This document shows positions 38,983-48,009 of a DNA stretch of 64,000 bases, one piece after another. The notes beneath the pieces are model-generated. The model had not been told where the DNA came from. It saw nothing but the letters and a program-made list of their open reading frames with translations, and did no database searches. How positions within the stretch are numbered: the first letter of the stretch is position 1; each line of letters starts with the position of its first letter. The translations under genes and the position numbers were made by a program. The stretch is from Thioclava sp. ES.031 (lineage in GTDB: Bacteria > Pseudomonadota > Alphaproteobacteria > Rhodobacterales > Rhodobacteraceae). The stretch covers positions 1,746,001 through 1,810,000 of the forward strand of contig NZ_PDJO01000001.1 in assembly GCF_002563775.1 (NCBI RefSeq). The letters are read 5' to 3'.

Positions 38983-40185
38983 TCATCCCACCACGTTGAA
39001 CGCGGGGCCGTAGGGATAGCCGGTGATGTTCTCATTGCCGTCCTCGGTGATCACGAGGATGTCGTGCTCGCGGTAGCCGCCTGCGCCGGGCTGGCCCTCG
39101 GGGATCGTCAGCATCGGCTCCATCGAGATCACCATGCCGGGCTCCAGCACCGTGTCGATATCCTCGCGCAGCTCCAGCCCCGCTTCGCGCCCGTAGTAAT
39201 GCGAGAGCACCCCGAAGCTGTGGCCATAGCCGAAGGTGCGGTATTGCAGCAGATCGCGCTCGGCGAAGAAGGCGTTGATCTTCTCGGTCACGTCGGCGCA
39301 GCTCGCGCCCGGCTTCAACAGGCTCATCCCGTATTCATGCGCGGCGACATTCGCCTCCCAGATCGCGCGCGAGGCGTCATCGACCTCGCCCACGAAAAGC
39401 GTCCGCTCCAGCGCCGTGTAATAGCCCGAGATCATCGGGAAGGTGTTCAGCGAGAGGATGTCGCCGCGCTGCAAAACGCGGCCCGTCACCGGGTTATGCG
39501 CGCCGTCGGTGTTGATGCCCGACTGGAACCAGACCCAGGTGTCGCGATATTCGGCCTCGGGAAACCGCTTGGCGATCTCCAGCTCCATCGCGTCGCGGCC
39601 CGCCATCGCGACATCGATCTCGCGCACACCTTCGCGGATCGCCTCGCGGATCGCGTAGCCACCCACATCGGCGACCGCCGCGCCTTGCCGGATCAGCGCG
39701 ATCTCGGCGGGCGATTTGTGCATCCGTTGCCGCATCGTGGCGGGGGCGATGTCATGGGTCACCGACGGCTCGAGGAAATCCTGCAAGAGCGCCGCCTGCG
39801 CCAGCGTCAGGTGATCGGATTCGACGCCCAGCACGCGGCGCTTGCCGGTGACCGACGCGATCGCGCGCCAGTAATTGTTCCGCGCCCAGTCGGTATAGGT
39901 GATGTTGTCGCCATGGCAGCGCCGCCACGGCTGCGCGGCATCGATCCCCGCCGAGATCGTCACGCTCTCGCTTGGCGTCACCACCAGCGCGTAGGGCCGC
40001 CCGAAGGCGCAGTAAAGAAAGCCCGAGTAATAGGCGATGTTATGCATCGAGGTGAACAGGCAGGCCTCAATGCCCGCTTCGGTCATCGCCGCGCGCAGAC
40101 CCGCGAGCCGCGCCTCGTATTCGGTGGCGGCGAAAGGCAGGATGCGCTCGCCTTGGTGAAATCGGTAAAAAGCAGGACGGTCCAT
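38983..40185 (-). CDS. Creatinase (creatine amidinohydrolase)
   Basis: A 400-residue M24-fold enzyme that closely resembles Pseudomonas creatinase, which hydrolyses creatine to sarcosine and urea without metal. Shared stretches include HNIxYYSxFLYC-FGRPYALVVT, TWxWFQSGINTDGAHNPVT with the catalytic His, ILSLNxFPMIxGYYTALERTLF, and LQYRTFGYGHSFG-LSHYYGREAGLE. The ATG at 40185 is preferred to a GTG two codons earlier. It diverges from a BCCT transporter gene, pointing to uptake and use of creatine or a related methylamine. DoeA-type ectoine hydrolase is a relative but fits less well. Confidence 0.88.
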   Translation of the reverse strand: MDRPAFYRFHQGERILPFAATEYEARLAGLRAAMTEAGIEACLFTSMHNIAYYSGFLYCAFGRPYALVVTPSESVTISAGIDAAQPWRRCHGDNITYTDWARNNYWRAIASVTGKRRVLGVESDHLTLAQAALLQDFLEPSVTHDIAPATMRQRMHKSPAEIALIRQGAAVADVGGYAIREAIREGVREIDVAMAGRDAMELEIAKRFPEAEYRDTWVWFQSGINTDGAHNPVTGRVLQRGDILSLNTFPMISGYYTALERTLFVGEVDDASRAIWEANVAAHEYGMSLLKPGASCADVTEKINAFFAERDLLQYRTFGYGHSFGVLSHYYGREAGLELREDIDTVLEPGMVISMEPMLTIPEGQPGAGGYREHDILVITEDGNENITGYPYGPAFNVVG

Positions 40186-40531
40186 CGGCACTCTTCCTTC
40201 TCAGAGGCCGTACCGCGCCGAGGGTCGATCTTCCCCCGTCGCGCGCTACGACAAAGCAAGATCCCGGCGTGCAGGATGGGTGATCGGGCGGGCGCGCTAC
40301 GCGCCGGCGACGCCATCGCCTCAAGCCCTGCGCGGCAGATTGGGCGAAAATGTCGCCACTGCCAAGTCCTTACATTCCGTCGCATGCGATTTGCTCTTTT
40401 TCCCGATCGGCGGAACCCGGCGCACGCGTGGAACATTGATCGAGCCGAGGGAACCTCGCCGGACAGTGTGGGGAGCAGGCGCCCCGTTTGCGTCAATCGA
40501 CGCGCCGCCGCGCCCTCAGAAAGGGAGAGCA
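40186..40531. other. Divergent intergenic region, creatinase / BCCT transporter
   Basis: This 346-nt gap must hold both promoters. I see no gene, no RNA and no convincing operator or promoter pair in it. Confidence 0.5.
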
Positions 40532-42184
40532 ATGCAAGATAAGATGCCGCAAGAACGGCTGTTCATATTCCCCAAGGTCCACAAGACGGTGTTCCTCGTC
40601 TCGGCGGTCCTCATCGTCGGGTTCATCGTCTTCGGTTCGATGTTCAGCGATCAGGCCAAGGCGCTCTTCACCGGGTTGCAGGGCTGGCTCGCGACCAATC
40701 TCGGCTGGGCGCTGATCGTCGAGGTGAACCTGTTCCTCGCCGCAACCGTCTTTCTCGCTTTCGGGCCTTACGGCGATATCCGATTGGGTCGCATGACCGA
40801 CAAGCCCGCTTACGGGCTTTTTTCATGGACGGCGATGCTGTTCTCCGCCGGGATCGGCCTGATCTACTGGGGCGTGGCAGAGCCGCTCTATCACTTCTTC
40901 GCCCCGCCCATCGGCGAGGCGGAAACCCCGGCCTCCGCCCGGCAAGCGATGACCATCGCCTGCATGCATTGGGGCTTTCAGGCTTGGGCGATCTATGCAG
41001 TGGTGGCGCTGGCGCTGGCCTATTTCCACTTCCGCAAGGGCCTGCCGCTGACGATCCGCTCGGCGCTCTATCCGCTTCTGGGCGAGAAGATCTACGGGCC
41101 GTGGGGCTCTGCGGTCGATATTCTCGCGGTGTTCGGCACCATGTTCGGGATCGTGACCTCGCTCGGCCTCGGCGCGATGCAGATCAATTCGGGCCTCGGC
41201 ACCGTCTTCGGCATCGGTCAGTCGACCACCGTGCAGATCATCATCATCGCCTGCATCACCGCGGCTGCGACCCTGTCGGTCGTGGCCGGTCTCGACGGCG
41301 GGATCAAGCGGCTGTCGAACCTCAATATCGGCCTGTCGATCGTCTTCCTTGCCTTCATGGTGATCGTCGGCCCGTCAGTCTTCATCTTCGACCTCTTCGT
41401 CCAAAGCTATGGCGACTACATCGCGGAGCTCGTCAGCTGGGGCTCCTGGACCGAGGCGTGGCAGAAGGACGGCTCGTGGCAGAATAGCTGGACGATCTTC
41501 TACTGGGCGTGGTGGATTTCCTGGTCGCCCTTCGTGGGCGTCTTCATCGCGCGCATCTCGAAAGGGCGCACGATCCGGGAATTCGTGGTCGGCGTGATGC
41601 TCTTGCCGACGACGATCATGTTCTTCTGGTTCTGCGCCTTCGGGGGCACCGCGCTCGACATCTCGCTGGGCGGTGACAGCACCATCGTGGACGCGACGAA
41701 GAACGCCTATGGCGATGCGATGTTCGCGCTGCTCGAGCATTTCCCGCTGGCGAGCCTGACCTCGGGCTTCGCTGTGATCCTGATCGTGATGTGGTTCGTG
41801 ACCTCCTCGGACTCGGGCTCCTTCGTGATCGACATGCTGACCGCGGGCGGCGATGCCGATCCGCCCAAGGTGCAGCGGATCTTCTGGGCGATCACGGAAG
41901 GCGCGGTGGCCTCGGTGCTGCTGCTCGCGGGCGGGCTGAACGCGCTGCAGGCGGCGGCGGTCGTGGCGGGTTTCCCTTTTGCCATCGTGTGCTTCTTCAT
42001 CCTCGTGGGCTTGTTGAAGGCGCTGCGATGGGACCCCTTGATGCTCTATCGCCACAACCAGCGCTACCGGAGCGACGAGGAGGCCGATAACGCGATGCCC
42101 TCCGAATTGCCGGGCGATCTCTACGGATCCGATCCGACCCCACCACCGGCACCGCAGGGCGCGCAAGCCAACCCCGCCGAGTGA
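40532..42184 (+). CDS. BCCT-family transporter (betaine/choline/carnitine type)
   Basis: A 550-residue inner-membrane transporter with about twelve helices. The Trp-rich substrate segment SAGIGLIYWGVAEPLYHF and the family signature WAWWISWSPFVGVFIARISKGRTIREF are present. The C-terminal tail is short and Pro-rich, without the long osmosensing domain of BetP, so it is probably for nutrition rather than osmotic control. The divergent creatinase gene makes creatine, creatinine or sarcosine a plausible substrate (inference). The start follows AGGGAGAGC. Confidence 0.92.
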   Translation: MQDKMPQERLFIFPKVHKTVFLVSAVLIVGFIVFGSMFSDQAKALFTGLQGWLATNLGWALIVEVNLFLAATVFLAFGPYGDIRLGRMTDKPAYGLFSWTAMLFSAGIGLIYWGVAEPLYHFFAPPIGEAETPASARQAMTIACMHWGFQAWAIYAVVALALAYFHFRKGLPLTIRSALYPLLGEKIYGPWGSAVDILAVFGTMFGIVTSLGLGAMQINSGLGTVFGIGQSTTVQIIIIACITAAATLSVVAGLDGGIKRLSNLNIGLSIVFLAFMVIVGPSVFIFDLFVQSYGDYIAELVSWGSWTEAWQKDGSWQNSWTIFYWAWWISWSPFVGVFIARISKGRTIREFVVGVMLLPTTIMFFWFCAFGGTALDISLGGDSTIVDATKNAYGDAMFALLEHFPLASLTSGFAVILIVMWFVTSSDSGSFVIDMLTAGGDADPPKVQRIFWAITEGAVASVLLLAGGLNALQAAAVVAGFPFAIVCFFILVGLLKALRWDPLMLYRHNQRYRSDEEADNAMPSELPGDLYGSDPTPPPAPQGAQANPAE

Positions 42185-42205
42185 TCGCAAGACCCATGAC
42201 GAGAG

Positions 42206-42233
42206 AAGGCCGGGCCACAGCGCCCGGCCTTTT
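42206..42233 (+). terminator. Terminator after the BCCT transporter gene
   Basis: AGGCCGGGC and GCCCGGCCT form a 9-bp stem with a 6-nt loop followed by TTTTC, 21 nt past the stop. Confidence 0.85.
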
Positions 42234-42406
42234 CATGCGGGAAAGACCGGGGCGCGGCGGCGTCCGGGATGTCTCGATCGCGGTGAGTTGGTCGAGGATT
42301 GCCCCGCTTTTGCTGGACGCGAACCCGCGCAAGGCCCTATAGCTTGGGGAAATGATCCGCGCTGGGGGCAGGGCGCGCCCGCCCCACGCGCCACCCGGAG
42401 CGCAGA

Positions 42407-42844
42407 ATGTCGAAGACCATCCATATCCTCAACGGCCCGAACCTGAACCTTCTGGGCAAGCGCCAGCCCGAGATCTACGGCTCGGACACGCTCGAGGATG
42501 TGGAGCGGATCTGCCGCGAGGAGGCGCAGCCCCGAGGCTTCGAGGTGGCGCTGTTCCAGTCGAATTTCGAAGGCGAGATCGTCGAGCAGATCCACCGTGC
42601 GCGCGACGAAGCCTGCGCCATCGTGATCAATGCTGGCGCCTATACCCACACCTCCGTCGCGATCCTCGATGCGCTCAACACCTTCGAGGGCCCGGTTTTC
42701 GAGGTGCATATTTCGAATGTTCACAAACGCGAAAGCTTCCGCCATCATTCCTTCATCTCGCAGCGGGCGGAGGGGGTTCTGGCGGGCTTCGGGATCGAGG
42801 GTTACGCCCTCGCCACCCGCCGCGCCTGTTCGGTTCTGAGTTAA
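42407..42844 (+). CDS. aroQ: 3-dehydroquinate dehydratase, type II
   Basis: A 145-residue shikimate-pathway enzyme. The catalytic Tyr is in [11 protein letters not shown], with [30 protein letters not shown] and the C-terminal GYALA. It dehydrates 3-dehydroquinate; the type II enzyme forms dodecamers. Length normal. Confidence 0.97.
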   Translation: MSKTIHILNGPNLNLLGKRQPEIYGSDTLEDVERICREEAQPRGFEVALFQSNFEGEIVEQIHRARDEACAIVINAGAYTHTSVAILDALNTFEGPVFEVHISNVHKRESFRHHSFISQRAEGVLAGFGIEGYALATRRACSVLS

Positions 42845-42906
42845 GAGGGGGCTTTAAGATCGGTCTGCAAGGGTCTGAAAAGGTAGTAGGAATTTCGCGC
42901 CGGGTG

Positions 42907-43605
42907 ATGTCCGGTGCAGCCAGTATCGCGCTTGCGCTGAGCGTTGCGCTCCCCGCGCAGGCGCGCGACACCGCCGCTGATCGCAACATCGCCAATTCCG
43001 GCAAGATGAGCGATCGCGACTTCTACCGGGCGATGGCCTGCGCCGCGCGACCCGGGGGCGCCTGCACCTTGCCCTATCGCCGATGGGCGGCCAGCAAGTG
43101 CCGCGATCTGACGGTGGGCCTCGCTTTCCGCTCAAAGCATTTCCCCGCCAAGCGCGCCCATGCCATCGAAGAGGCCGCCCGCGCGGCGATCGACCAGATC
43201 AACAAGACCGGCGCCGCGCTGCATCTGAGCTATGCCGGGGCGCGTCCCGCGGATATCAATCTCTATCTGACCGACACGCCCGTGGGCGGCACCGTGCGGG
43301 GAACGCCCTCGCACCGCCTCAACGGCAGGCGGCTCGGTCGGGGCACGGTCGCGAAAGTGACCTTCTACTGGCAGACGAATACGGGTCGGATCACCGATGC
43401 CGATATCGCCTTCAGCCGCGACATCCAGATGCGCGACATCCGCTCGGTCGTGCTGGAGGAAATCGTGCAATCGCTGGGCTTCTCGACCGATCTGGAAGAC
43501 CCGTATTATACGCAAAACTCGATTTTCTCGGAGAACGGGAATTCGGTCACGCGGTTGATCGGGCAGGACGCGATGACCCTGCGCAGCCATTACCCGCCGC
43601 GCTGA
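42907..43605 (+). CDS. DUF2927 secreted protein
   Basis: A 232-residue protein with a signal peptide (hydrophobic residues ~4-16, Ala-x-Ala cleavage at PAQA). The rest fits DUF2927, with the late segment VVLEEIVQSLGFSTDLED resembling a degenerate zincin E-x-x-x-x-L-G element. No activity can be claimed. The start is uncertain: ATG 42907 lacks a good Shine-Dalgarno and GTG 42904 or an earlier codon are possible. Convergent with the TSUP gene. Confidence 0.7.
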   Translation: MSGAASIALALSVALPAQARDTAADRNIANSGKMSDRDFYRAMACAARPGGACTLPYRRWAASKCRDLTVGLAFRSKHFPAKRAHAIEEAARAAIDQINKTGAALHLSYAGARPADINLYLTDTPVGGTVRGTPSHRLNGRRLGRGTVAKVTFYWQTNTGRITDADIAFSRDIQMRDIRSVVLEEIVQSLGFSTDLEDPYYTQNSIFSENGNSVTRLIGQDAMTLRSHYPPR

Positions 43606-44343
43606 TCAGATCACCTGCATCCCGCCGCGGATCAGCAGCAGAACCGACAGCACCGCCAGCATGATCTGGATGACCCGCATGTAGAGTTGCTGCGACAGCC
43701 GCGCGGTCAGCCAGCGCCCTGCGACGGTGCCCGCGATGCCCGCCACCGCAAGCCCCGCGACCAGCGACCAGTTCAGCCCGTCGAGCTGACCGATCACCCA
43801 ATAGGCGGGCAGTTTCACGATATTGCCGATCGCGAAAGCGATGGCGATGGTGCCCGCGAATTCCAGTTTCGGCAGCTTCTGCGGCAGCAGATAGGCCTGC
43901 ACCGGCGGCGCGCCGGAATGGGTGATGAAGCTCGCGATCCCGGTCAGTGTCCCCCAGAACAGCCCCGGCATGATATGAGCCTCGGCTTGGCTGTCGTCAT
44001 GGCGTTTCAGCCAGGCGCGCGCGACATGCCAGATCCCGATCAACCCGGTGAAGATCAGCAGCGCCCATTCGGGCGTGTAGGGCGTGATGAGGGTCGCGAT
44101 GGCGACGCCCGCCAGGATCGCAGGCAAGAGGATGAACAGGTTCCGCTTCGAGAAATGGTGGCGGTAGAGCCAGACGCCCACCCAATCGGTCACGATATAG
44201 ACCGGCAGCAGCGTCGCCGCCGCTTTCACGGGGTTCATGAACAGCGCCAGCATCGGCACCGCGATGGCCGCGGCAGTCGACAGCCCACCCTTCGACATCC
44301 CGACGATCAGAGCCGCCACGATCAGCAAAACGATTTCATACAT
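43606..44343 (-). CDS. TauE/SafE (TSUP) permease
   Basis: A 245-residue membrane protein with about eight helices. It has the TSUP opening (GMSKGGLSTAAAIAVPML) and the repeat GTLTGIASFITHSGAPPVQAYLLP. The family moves sulfite, sulfoacetate or other organosulfur anions. Given dddL in the window a sulfur role is tempting but unsupported. Stop abuts the DUF2927 stop. Confidence 0.88.
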   Translation of the reverse strand: MYEIVLLIVAALIVGMSKGGLSTAAAIAVPMLALFMNPVKAAATLLPVYIVTDWVGVWLYRHHFSKRNLFILLPAILAGVAIATLITPYTPEWALLIFTGLIGIWHVARAWLKRHDDSQAEAHIMPGLFWGTLTGIASFITHSGAPPVQAYLLPQKLPKLEFAGTIAIAFAIGNIVKLPAYWVIGQLDGLNWSLVAGLAVAGIAGTVAGRWLTARLSQQLYMRVIQIMLAVLSVLLLIRGGMQVI

Positions 44344-44679
44344 GTAAACGGGGTCCGGTCGGGAGGGGAGGATCGGGTGGCTCCGCCCAGGGGCAGAAGC
44401 TCGGCCGCAGTGTCGAACAGCGCGCGGCCCCGTCGCCCACGACGAGAATGCGGTTGTCTTTCAAGCTCATGGCGCTGATCTCCCGCTCTCGGTCCGCAGC
44501 GTTCGAGTACGCCACAGCCGCTCCAGATCGACATAGGGCCACGGCTTCGGCGGTCCCGCATTTCTTTTCACGATCAGAAGAGCGGGGCAGAAGGGGCGCG
44601 CTTGTTCGCGATCAATGCCGCGCCCTCGATGGCGCGGCACGCTGGCTTCCGACTGCACCCATGGGCAGGGGAGGCCCGC
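44344..44679. other. Intergenic region before the phosphoribosyltransferase gene
   Basis: This 336-nt gap contains an FNR-like box at 44602-44615. A minus-strand ORF starting MSLKDNRILVVGDG at about 44470 has no further recognisable sequence and is not called a gene. Confidence 0.5.
44602..44615 (+). promoter_or_regulatory. FNR-like box (phosphoribosyltransferase)
   Basis: TTGTTCGCGATCAA: right half perfect, left half with one mismatch to TTGAY. Centre is 71.5 nt before the start at 44680. Confidence 0.5.
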
Positions 44680-45351
44680 ATGAGCGATCTCGAAGGCTAT
44701 ACCGACCGGACCGAGGCGGGGATCGTCCTCGCGCGTCAGCTTGAGGCCTATCGCGGGCGCGACGCGGTGGTTCTTGCGCTGCCGCGTGGCGGGGTGCCGG
44801 TCGCGTGGGAGGTGGCCGAGAGCCTCGATCTGCCGCTGGATCTTGTCTTCGTGCGCAAGCTCGGCGCGCCCAGCAATCCCGAAGTGGCGCTCGCAGCGAT
44901 TGCGGGGCTGCGCGGTGAGGTGCTGGTGCGCAATGCCGATGTGATCCGCGCCAGCGGTTGCGATGCGGCCACGCTGGAGGGCCTCGCCGCCCGCGAGCGC
45001 GAGGTGATCGCGGACCGGATCAAGCGCTACGGCGCGCCGGGTCTGCCGCTGGCCGGGCGGGTCGCGATTATCGTGGATGACGGGGTGGCGACGGGCGCCA
45101 CCATGCGCGCGGCGCTGCGGGCGGTGCGGGCCGCCGGTCCCGAAGAGTTGGTCTGCGCGGTCCCGGTCGCGTCAGAGGACGCTCTGGAGGCGATCCGCAC
45201 CGAGGCCGACCGCGTGATCTGCCCGCTGGTGCCGTCGTATTTTGGGGCGGTCGGGGCCTATTACACCTATTTCGGGCAGGTTCCCGATGCGGAGGTCGCG
45301 CAAATCCTCGCCACGGCGCAGGCGCGACCGTCGCGCAAGGATCGGGCCTAG
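44680..45351 (+). CDS. Phosphoribosyltransferase-family protein
   Basis: A 223-residue type I PRTase-fold protein. The PRPP motif is AIIVDDGVATGATMRAA, with the early LPRGGVPVAWEVA and LGAPSNPEVALAAIA. Such stand-alone proteins in stress clusters are often next to universal stress and dienelactone hydrolase genes; the base used is unknown. The start at 44680 follows GGGGAGG. An FNR-like box precedes it. Confidence 0.83.
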   Translation: MSDLEGYTDRTEAGIVLARQLEAYRGRDAVVLALPRGGVPVAWEVAESLDLPLDLVFVRKLGAPSNPEVALAAIAGLRGEVLVRNADVIRASGCDAATLEGLAAREREVIADRIKRYGAPGLPLAGRVAIIVDDGVATGATMRAALRAVRAAGPEELVCAVPVASEDALEAIRTEADRVICPLVPSYFGAVGAYYTYFGQVPDAEVAQILATAQARPSRKDRA

Positions 45352-45364
45352 CGGCCCCTCCCGG

Positions 45365-45790
45365 TCAGGCCATCAGGCTGCGCAGCGAGTGGCGCATCGC
45401 CTGCGTCACCTGCCGGTATTCGCCCTCGGAAATCCGTTCATGCAGCAGATCGAACACCGCCGCCACTTCAGCTTCGGGATTGTCGAGCGGTCGGTCGGCA
45501 AACGCCTCCGCGACCCGTCCCACAAAGGCGTCGCGATTGCGCGGATGGGCGGGCTGGCGCGAGGGCACGAAGCCGTCGTAGTAGATCCCGCGCAGCAGCA
45601 CCGGAAGTTGCGCCCCGAGATCGGCAGCTTCTGCGGTGGTCAGGAAATCGCGGATCGCGTGCAAGGTCGTGCGCAGCAGCAGATAGGCGTGACTGCGGTC
45701 CTTGTTGTCCAAGCGATATTCCAAATCGTTGAGCCATTCCGCCACGATCTGCGGGGCGTGGTCGATGGCACTCAGGCCGGTCACTTTCAT
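45365..45790 (-). CDS. DUF2267 protein
   Basis: A 141-residue mostly helical protein. LRTTLHAIRDFLT, AQLPVLLRGIYYDGFVP and the repeat-like FVGRVAEAF match DUF2267, a family frequent in stress and anaerobiosis clusters. Function unknown. It follows the cytochrome gene by 38 nt on the same strand and is likely co-transcribed. Confidence 0.83.
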   Translation of the reverse strand: MKVTGLSAIDHAPQIVAEWLNDLEYRLDNKDRSHAYLLLRTTLHAIRDFLTTAEAADLGAQLPVLLRGIYYDGFVPSRQPAHPRNRDAFVGRVAEAFADRPLDNPEAEVAAVFDLLHERISEGEYRQVTQAMRHSLRSLMA

Positions 45791-45828
45791 CGGTCAAACC
45801 TCCCGGGTGGATGGCTGAGGACGCTGCC

Positions 45829-46251
45829 TCAGCTTTGGATGCTTGCGAGATATTCCGCGATCAGCAGGATTTGCCCGCGGGTATAGACCTCCGCGTTGAG
45901 CGCGCCGACCGTCCCTGCGGTCTCTTCCATCATCGTAGAGCCGAAGCTGGGCATCGCGCCCCGGTGGAAGGGCATCTGCTGGCCGCCGTCGATCAGATGC
46001 ACGACCCGCGCGAGCGGAAATTCCCCATTATTATTCGCCGAAAGCTGGGTCAGCGCCGGCACTTGAGTGGTGAAATATTCGCTGAGCGGACCGTCGCCGG
46101 CCGCGCTCTTGCCGTGGCAGGTGGCGCAGTAATTCTGGTAAAGATCGGCCCCCATCTGCGCCGCGGTCATCGGGCTGCTGGAGGCCTCTTCCGCACTGGC
46201 GGGCAGGGCCCATGCGAGGGCTGCGAGGGTTGCAAGAATGGCTCTGGTCAT
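45829..46251 (-). CDS. Periplasmic cytochrome c, small class I (copy 1)
   Basis: A 140-residue protein with a cleavable signal (ASA near residue 20) and one haem site CATCHG; a Met ligand is probably in PFHRGAMPSFG. About 40 percent of positions look identical, by eye, to the cytochrome at 57962-58378. It likely shuttles electrons in the periplasm. The remnant of an hsp20 gene lies 80 nt upstream on the same strand, so its original promoter region may have been changed. Confidence 0.88.
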   Translation of the reverse strand: MTRAILATLAALAWALPASAEEASSSPMTAAQMGADLYQNYCATCHGKSAAGDGPLSEYFTTQVPALTQLSANNNGEFPLARVVHLIDGGQQMPFHRGAMPSFGSTMMEETAGTVGALNAEVYTRGQILLIAEYLASIQS

Positions 46252-46330
46252 CGGACTGTCCTTCCGGTTCAGGGGGCGGCCCGTCGCGCTGACAGTTTGG
46301 GGCGCGAAGGGCCGCCCGGGTGATGCGCGC

Positions 46331-46411
46331 TCATCGCGCCTTGACGTCGATGCGGCGATCTTTTGCGCGCGCTTCGGCGGTTTTCGGCAGGGTCACGGTC
46401 AGGACCCCGTC
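46331..46411 (-). pseudogene. Hsp20 C-terminal remnant
   Basis: The minus strand encodes DGVLTVTLPKTAEARAKDRR and IDVKAR then stop, the last 26 residues of an IbpA/Hsp20 alpha-crystallin protein, including the G-V-L-T-V signature. Upstream of Asp the frame soon meets a stop and has no alpha-crystallin sequence. The rest of the gene has been deleted. Confidence 0.8.
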
Positions 46412-46546
46412 GCTCCGACATGCTGGATCTCCCGTGCAAAGTGTCTCGGTGGAACGAGTTCAAGCCTCTCATGACCGGCGCGGCACCCGCATTGACGGCG
46501 CGCATAGCGGCGGCCAGCGGCCCGAGGCGCATGAACCGCTTGGACG

Positions 46547-46560
46547 TTGCGCGTGATCAA
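46547..46560 (+). promoter_or_regulatory. FNR-like box (universal stress protein)
   Basis: TTGCGCGTGATCAA: right half perfect, left half TTGCG. Centre is 67.5 nt before the start at 46621. The rest of the 46252-46620 gap holds the Hsp20 remnant and a lone half site TTGAC at about 46491. Confidence 0.45.
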
Positions 46561-46620
46561 TGCCGCCGCGCGCGCAGCGGCGCAGTCTTGGCGCGATACC
46601 ACCCAGTCAGGAGCCCCAAG

Positions 46621-47460
46621 ATGATTCCGCGCACCCTCGCCGCAGCCTTTCTCGACACAGACGAAGCGCGCTGGCTCGCCCCGATGGCGGCCGCGCTGTG
46701 TCGCCGCTTCGAGGCGCATCTGATCGGGGCGCATGGTGTCGAGCCGCTGCCGCTGTTGGGCGGCGATCTTGCGAGCGATCCGATCGTCTATCCCGAATTC
46801 GTCGATTGGCAGCGCAAGGAGGCGGCCGCGATCCGCGAGACCTTCGAGCATGCGCTGAAGGCCGACGATGTTCAGGGCGAGTTCCGCAGCCCGAGCGGTG
46901 CCCGTGACGCGCTGATCGATTTCCTCGTCGATAGCTGCCGCGCCGCCGACCTCGTCCTGTCCGCGCAGGTGCCGACCCATGCCGGGCGCGCGGCCGATCT
47001 GCGTATGCAAGAGCAACTGATCCGCCAGGCCGGGCGCCCGGTGCTGGTGGTGAGCGAGGCTGCGCAACTGGACAAGCCCGCGCAGCATATCCTCGTCGGG
47101 GTTTCGTGCAGCCGCGAGGCGATGCGGGCGGTGCATGACATGCTCTATCTTGCGGCGCACGGTGCGCGGATCGATCTGCTTTCCGTCTCTCCCTCCGAGG
47201 GGGAGCGGGAGGCTGTGGACGATCTGCGCGACGACCTCGCAGCGGCGCTGGACCGGCGCGGCTTCGATGTGACGCTTCTGGACCGGATGAAGACGACCTC
47301 GGAAGCGGGCGATGCGTTGCTCCATACCGCGCGCGAACGCGGGGCCGAGATGATCGCGGTCGGCGCTTACGGCCATTCGCGGCTCTATGACTTCGTGATC
47401 GGCGCGGTAACCACGCGCCTGTTGGAAAAATCCCATCTGCCGGTGCTGTTCTCAAAATAG
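46621..47460 (+). CDS. Tandem universal stress protein
   Basis: A 279-residue protein of two UspA domains. The second has the nucleotide-loop pattern GAYGHSRLYDFVIGAVTTRLL (G-x2-G-x9-G-[S/T]-like). The first is more divergent. Such proteins support survival under stress and oxygen limitation. It precedes the host-attachment-like gene by 8 nt in one operon and has an FNR-like box upstream. Confidence 0.88.
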   Translation: MIPRTLAAAFLDTDEARWLAPMAAALCRRFEAHLIGAHGVEPLPLLGGDLASDPIVYPEFVDWQRKEAAAIRETFEHALKADDVQGEFRSPSGARDALIDFLVDSCRAADLVLSAQVPTHAGRAADLRMQEQLIRQAGRPVLVVSEAAQLDKPAQHILVGVSCSREAMRAVHDMLYLAAHGARIDLLSVSPSEGEREAVDDLRDDLAAALDRRGFDVTLLDRMKTTSEAGDALLHTARERGAEMIAVGAYGHSRLYDFVIGAVTTRLLEKSHLPVLFSK

Positions 47461-47468
47461 GTAAGCCG

Positions 47469-47903
47469 ATGCCACAGCCGAAGAAAACCGAATGGATCGT
47501 TGTGATGAACGCCGCCAGCGCGCATGTGCTGGCGGATGCGAGTGCCAGTGCGAAGGTCTTCGAGCTGGAGGCGCCGCATCCAACCCCGCGCGACCGGGCC
47601 GGGCGGAGTTTCGCGATCGGGTCGCCGGGGCGGCGCGCCGCGATGGCGCCGCATGGCGATCCCGAACATGCGCAGGAAATCGCTTTCGCCCGCGATCTGA
47701 GCGAACGGCTCGAACGCAGTCTTGGGCAGGGGGAGTTCGACACGCTGGTCCTCGTCGCGCCGCCGCGCATGTTGGGTGCGATGCGCGAGGCGATGCCCGC
47801 GGCTTTGGCGGCGCGCGTGAGCCGGGAAATCCACTCCAATCTCGCGAGCCTCTCGCCGCGCCATTTCCGCGAAAAGCTGCAAGAGGCGCTGAAGGTGAGT
47901 TGA
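47469..47903 (+). CDS. Host-attachment-like protein (eRF1-like fold)
   Basis: A 144-residue protein. WIVVMNAASAHVL at the start, FARDLSERLERS, LVLVAPPRMLGAMREAMP and SREIHSNLASLSPRHFREKL match the family called host attachment protein or baeRF, related to release-factor domains. The name comes from Agrobacterium and does not prove a role in attachment. Co-transcribed with the universal stress gene. Confidence 0.83.
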   Translation: MPQPKKTEWIVVMNAASAHVLADASASAKVFELEAPHPTPRDRAGRSFAIGSPGRRAAMAPHGDPEHAQEIAFARDLSERLERSLGQGEFDTLVLVAPPRMLGAMREAMPAALAARVSREIHSNLASLSPRHFREKLQEALKVS

Positions 47904-47924
47904 GCGGTGCAATTTTCGCCTGCA

Positions 47925-47938
47925 GTGACCGCCGTCAA
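47925..47938 (+). promoter_or_regulatory. FNR-like box (48010 gene)
   Basis: GTGACCGCCGTCAA: one mismatch to TTGAY-N4-RTCAA. Centre is 78.5 nt before the ATG at 48010. Confidence 0.5.
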
Positions 47939-48009
47939 TGCGAGCCGCTTCGGGGCTTCGCATTCTGGACCAGTCGAACGGAGTCCAACCTGATCACAGG
48001 AGACAATCC

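Noticed and set aside
44336..44542. Minus ORF beginning MSLKDNRILVVGDG inside a 68-codon frame
   Set aside because: The first residues hint at a receiver-like strand but nothing further fits; too little to call a gene or pseudogene.
46491..46504. TTGACGGCGCGCAT as an FNR box for the cytochrome/Hsp20 side
   Set aside because: Only the left half matches; distance to the cytochrome start is about 245 nt. Kept only as a half site.
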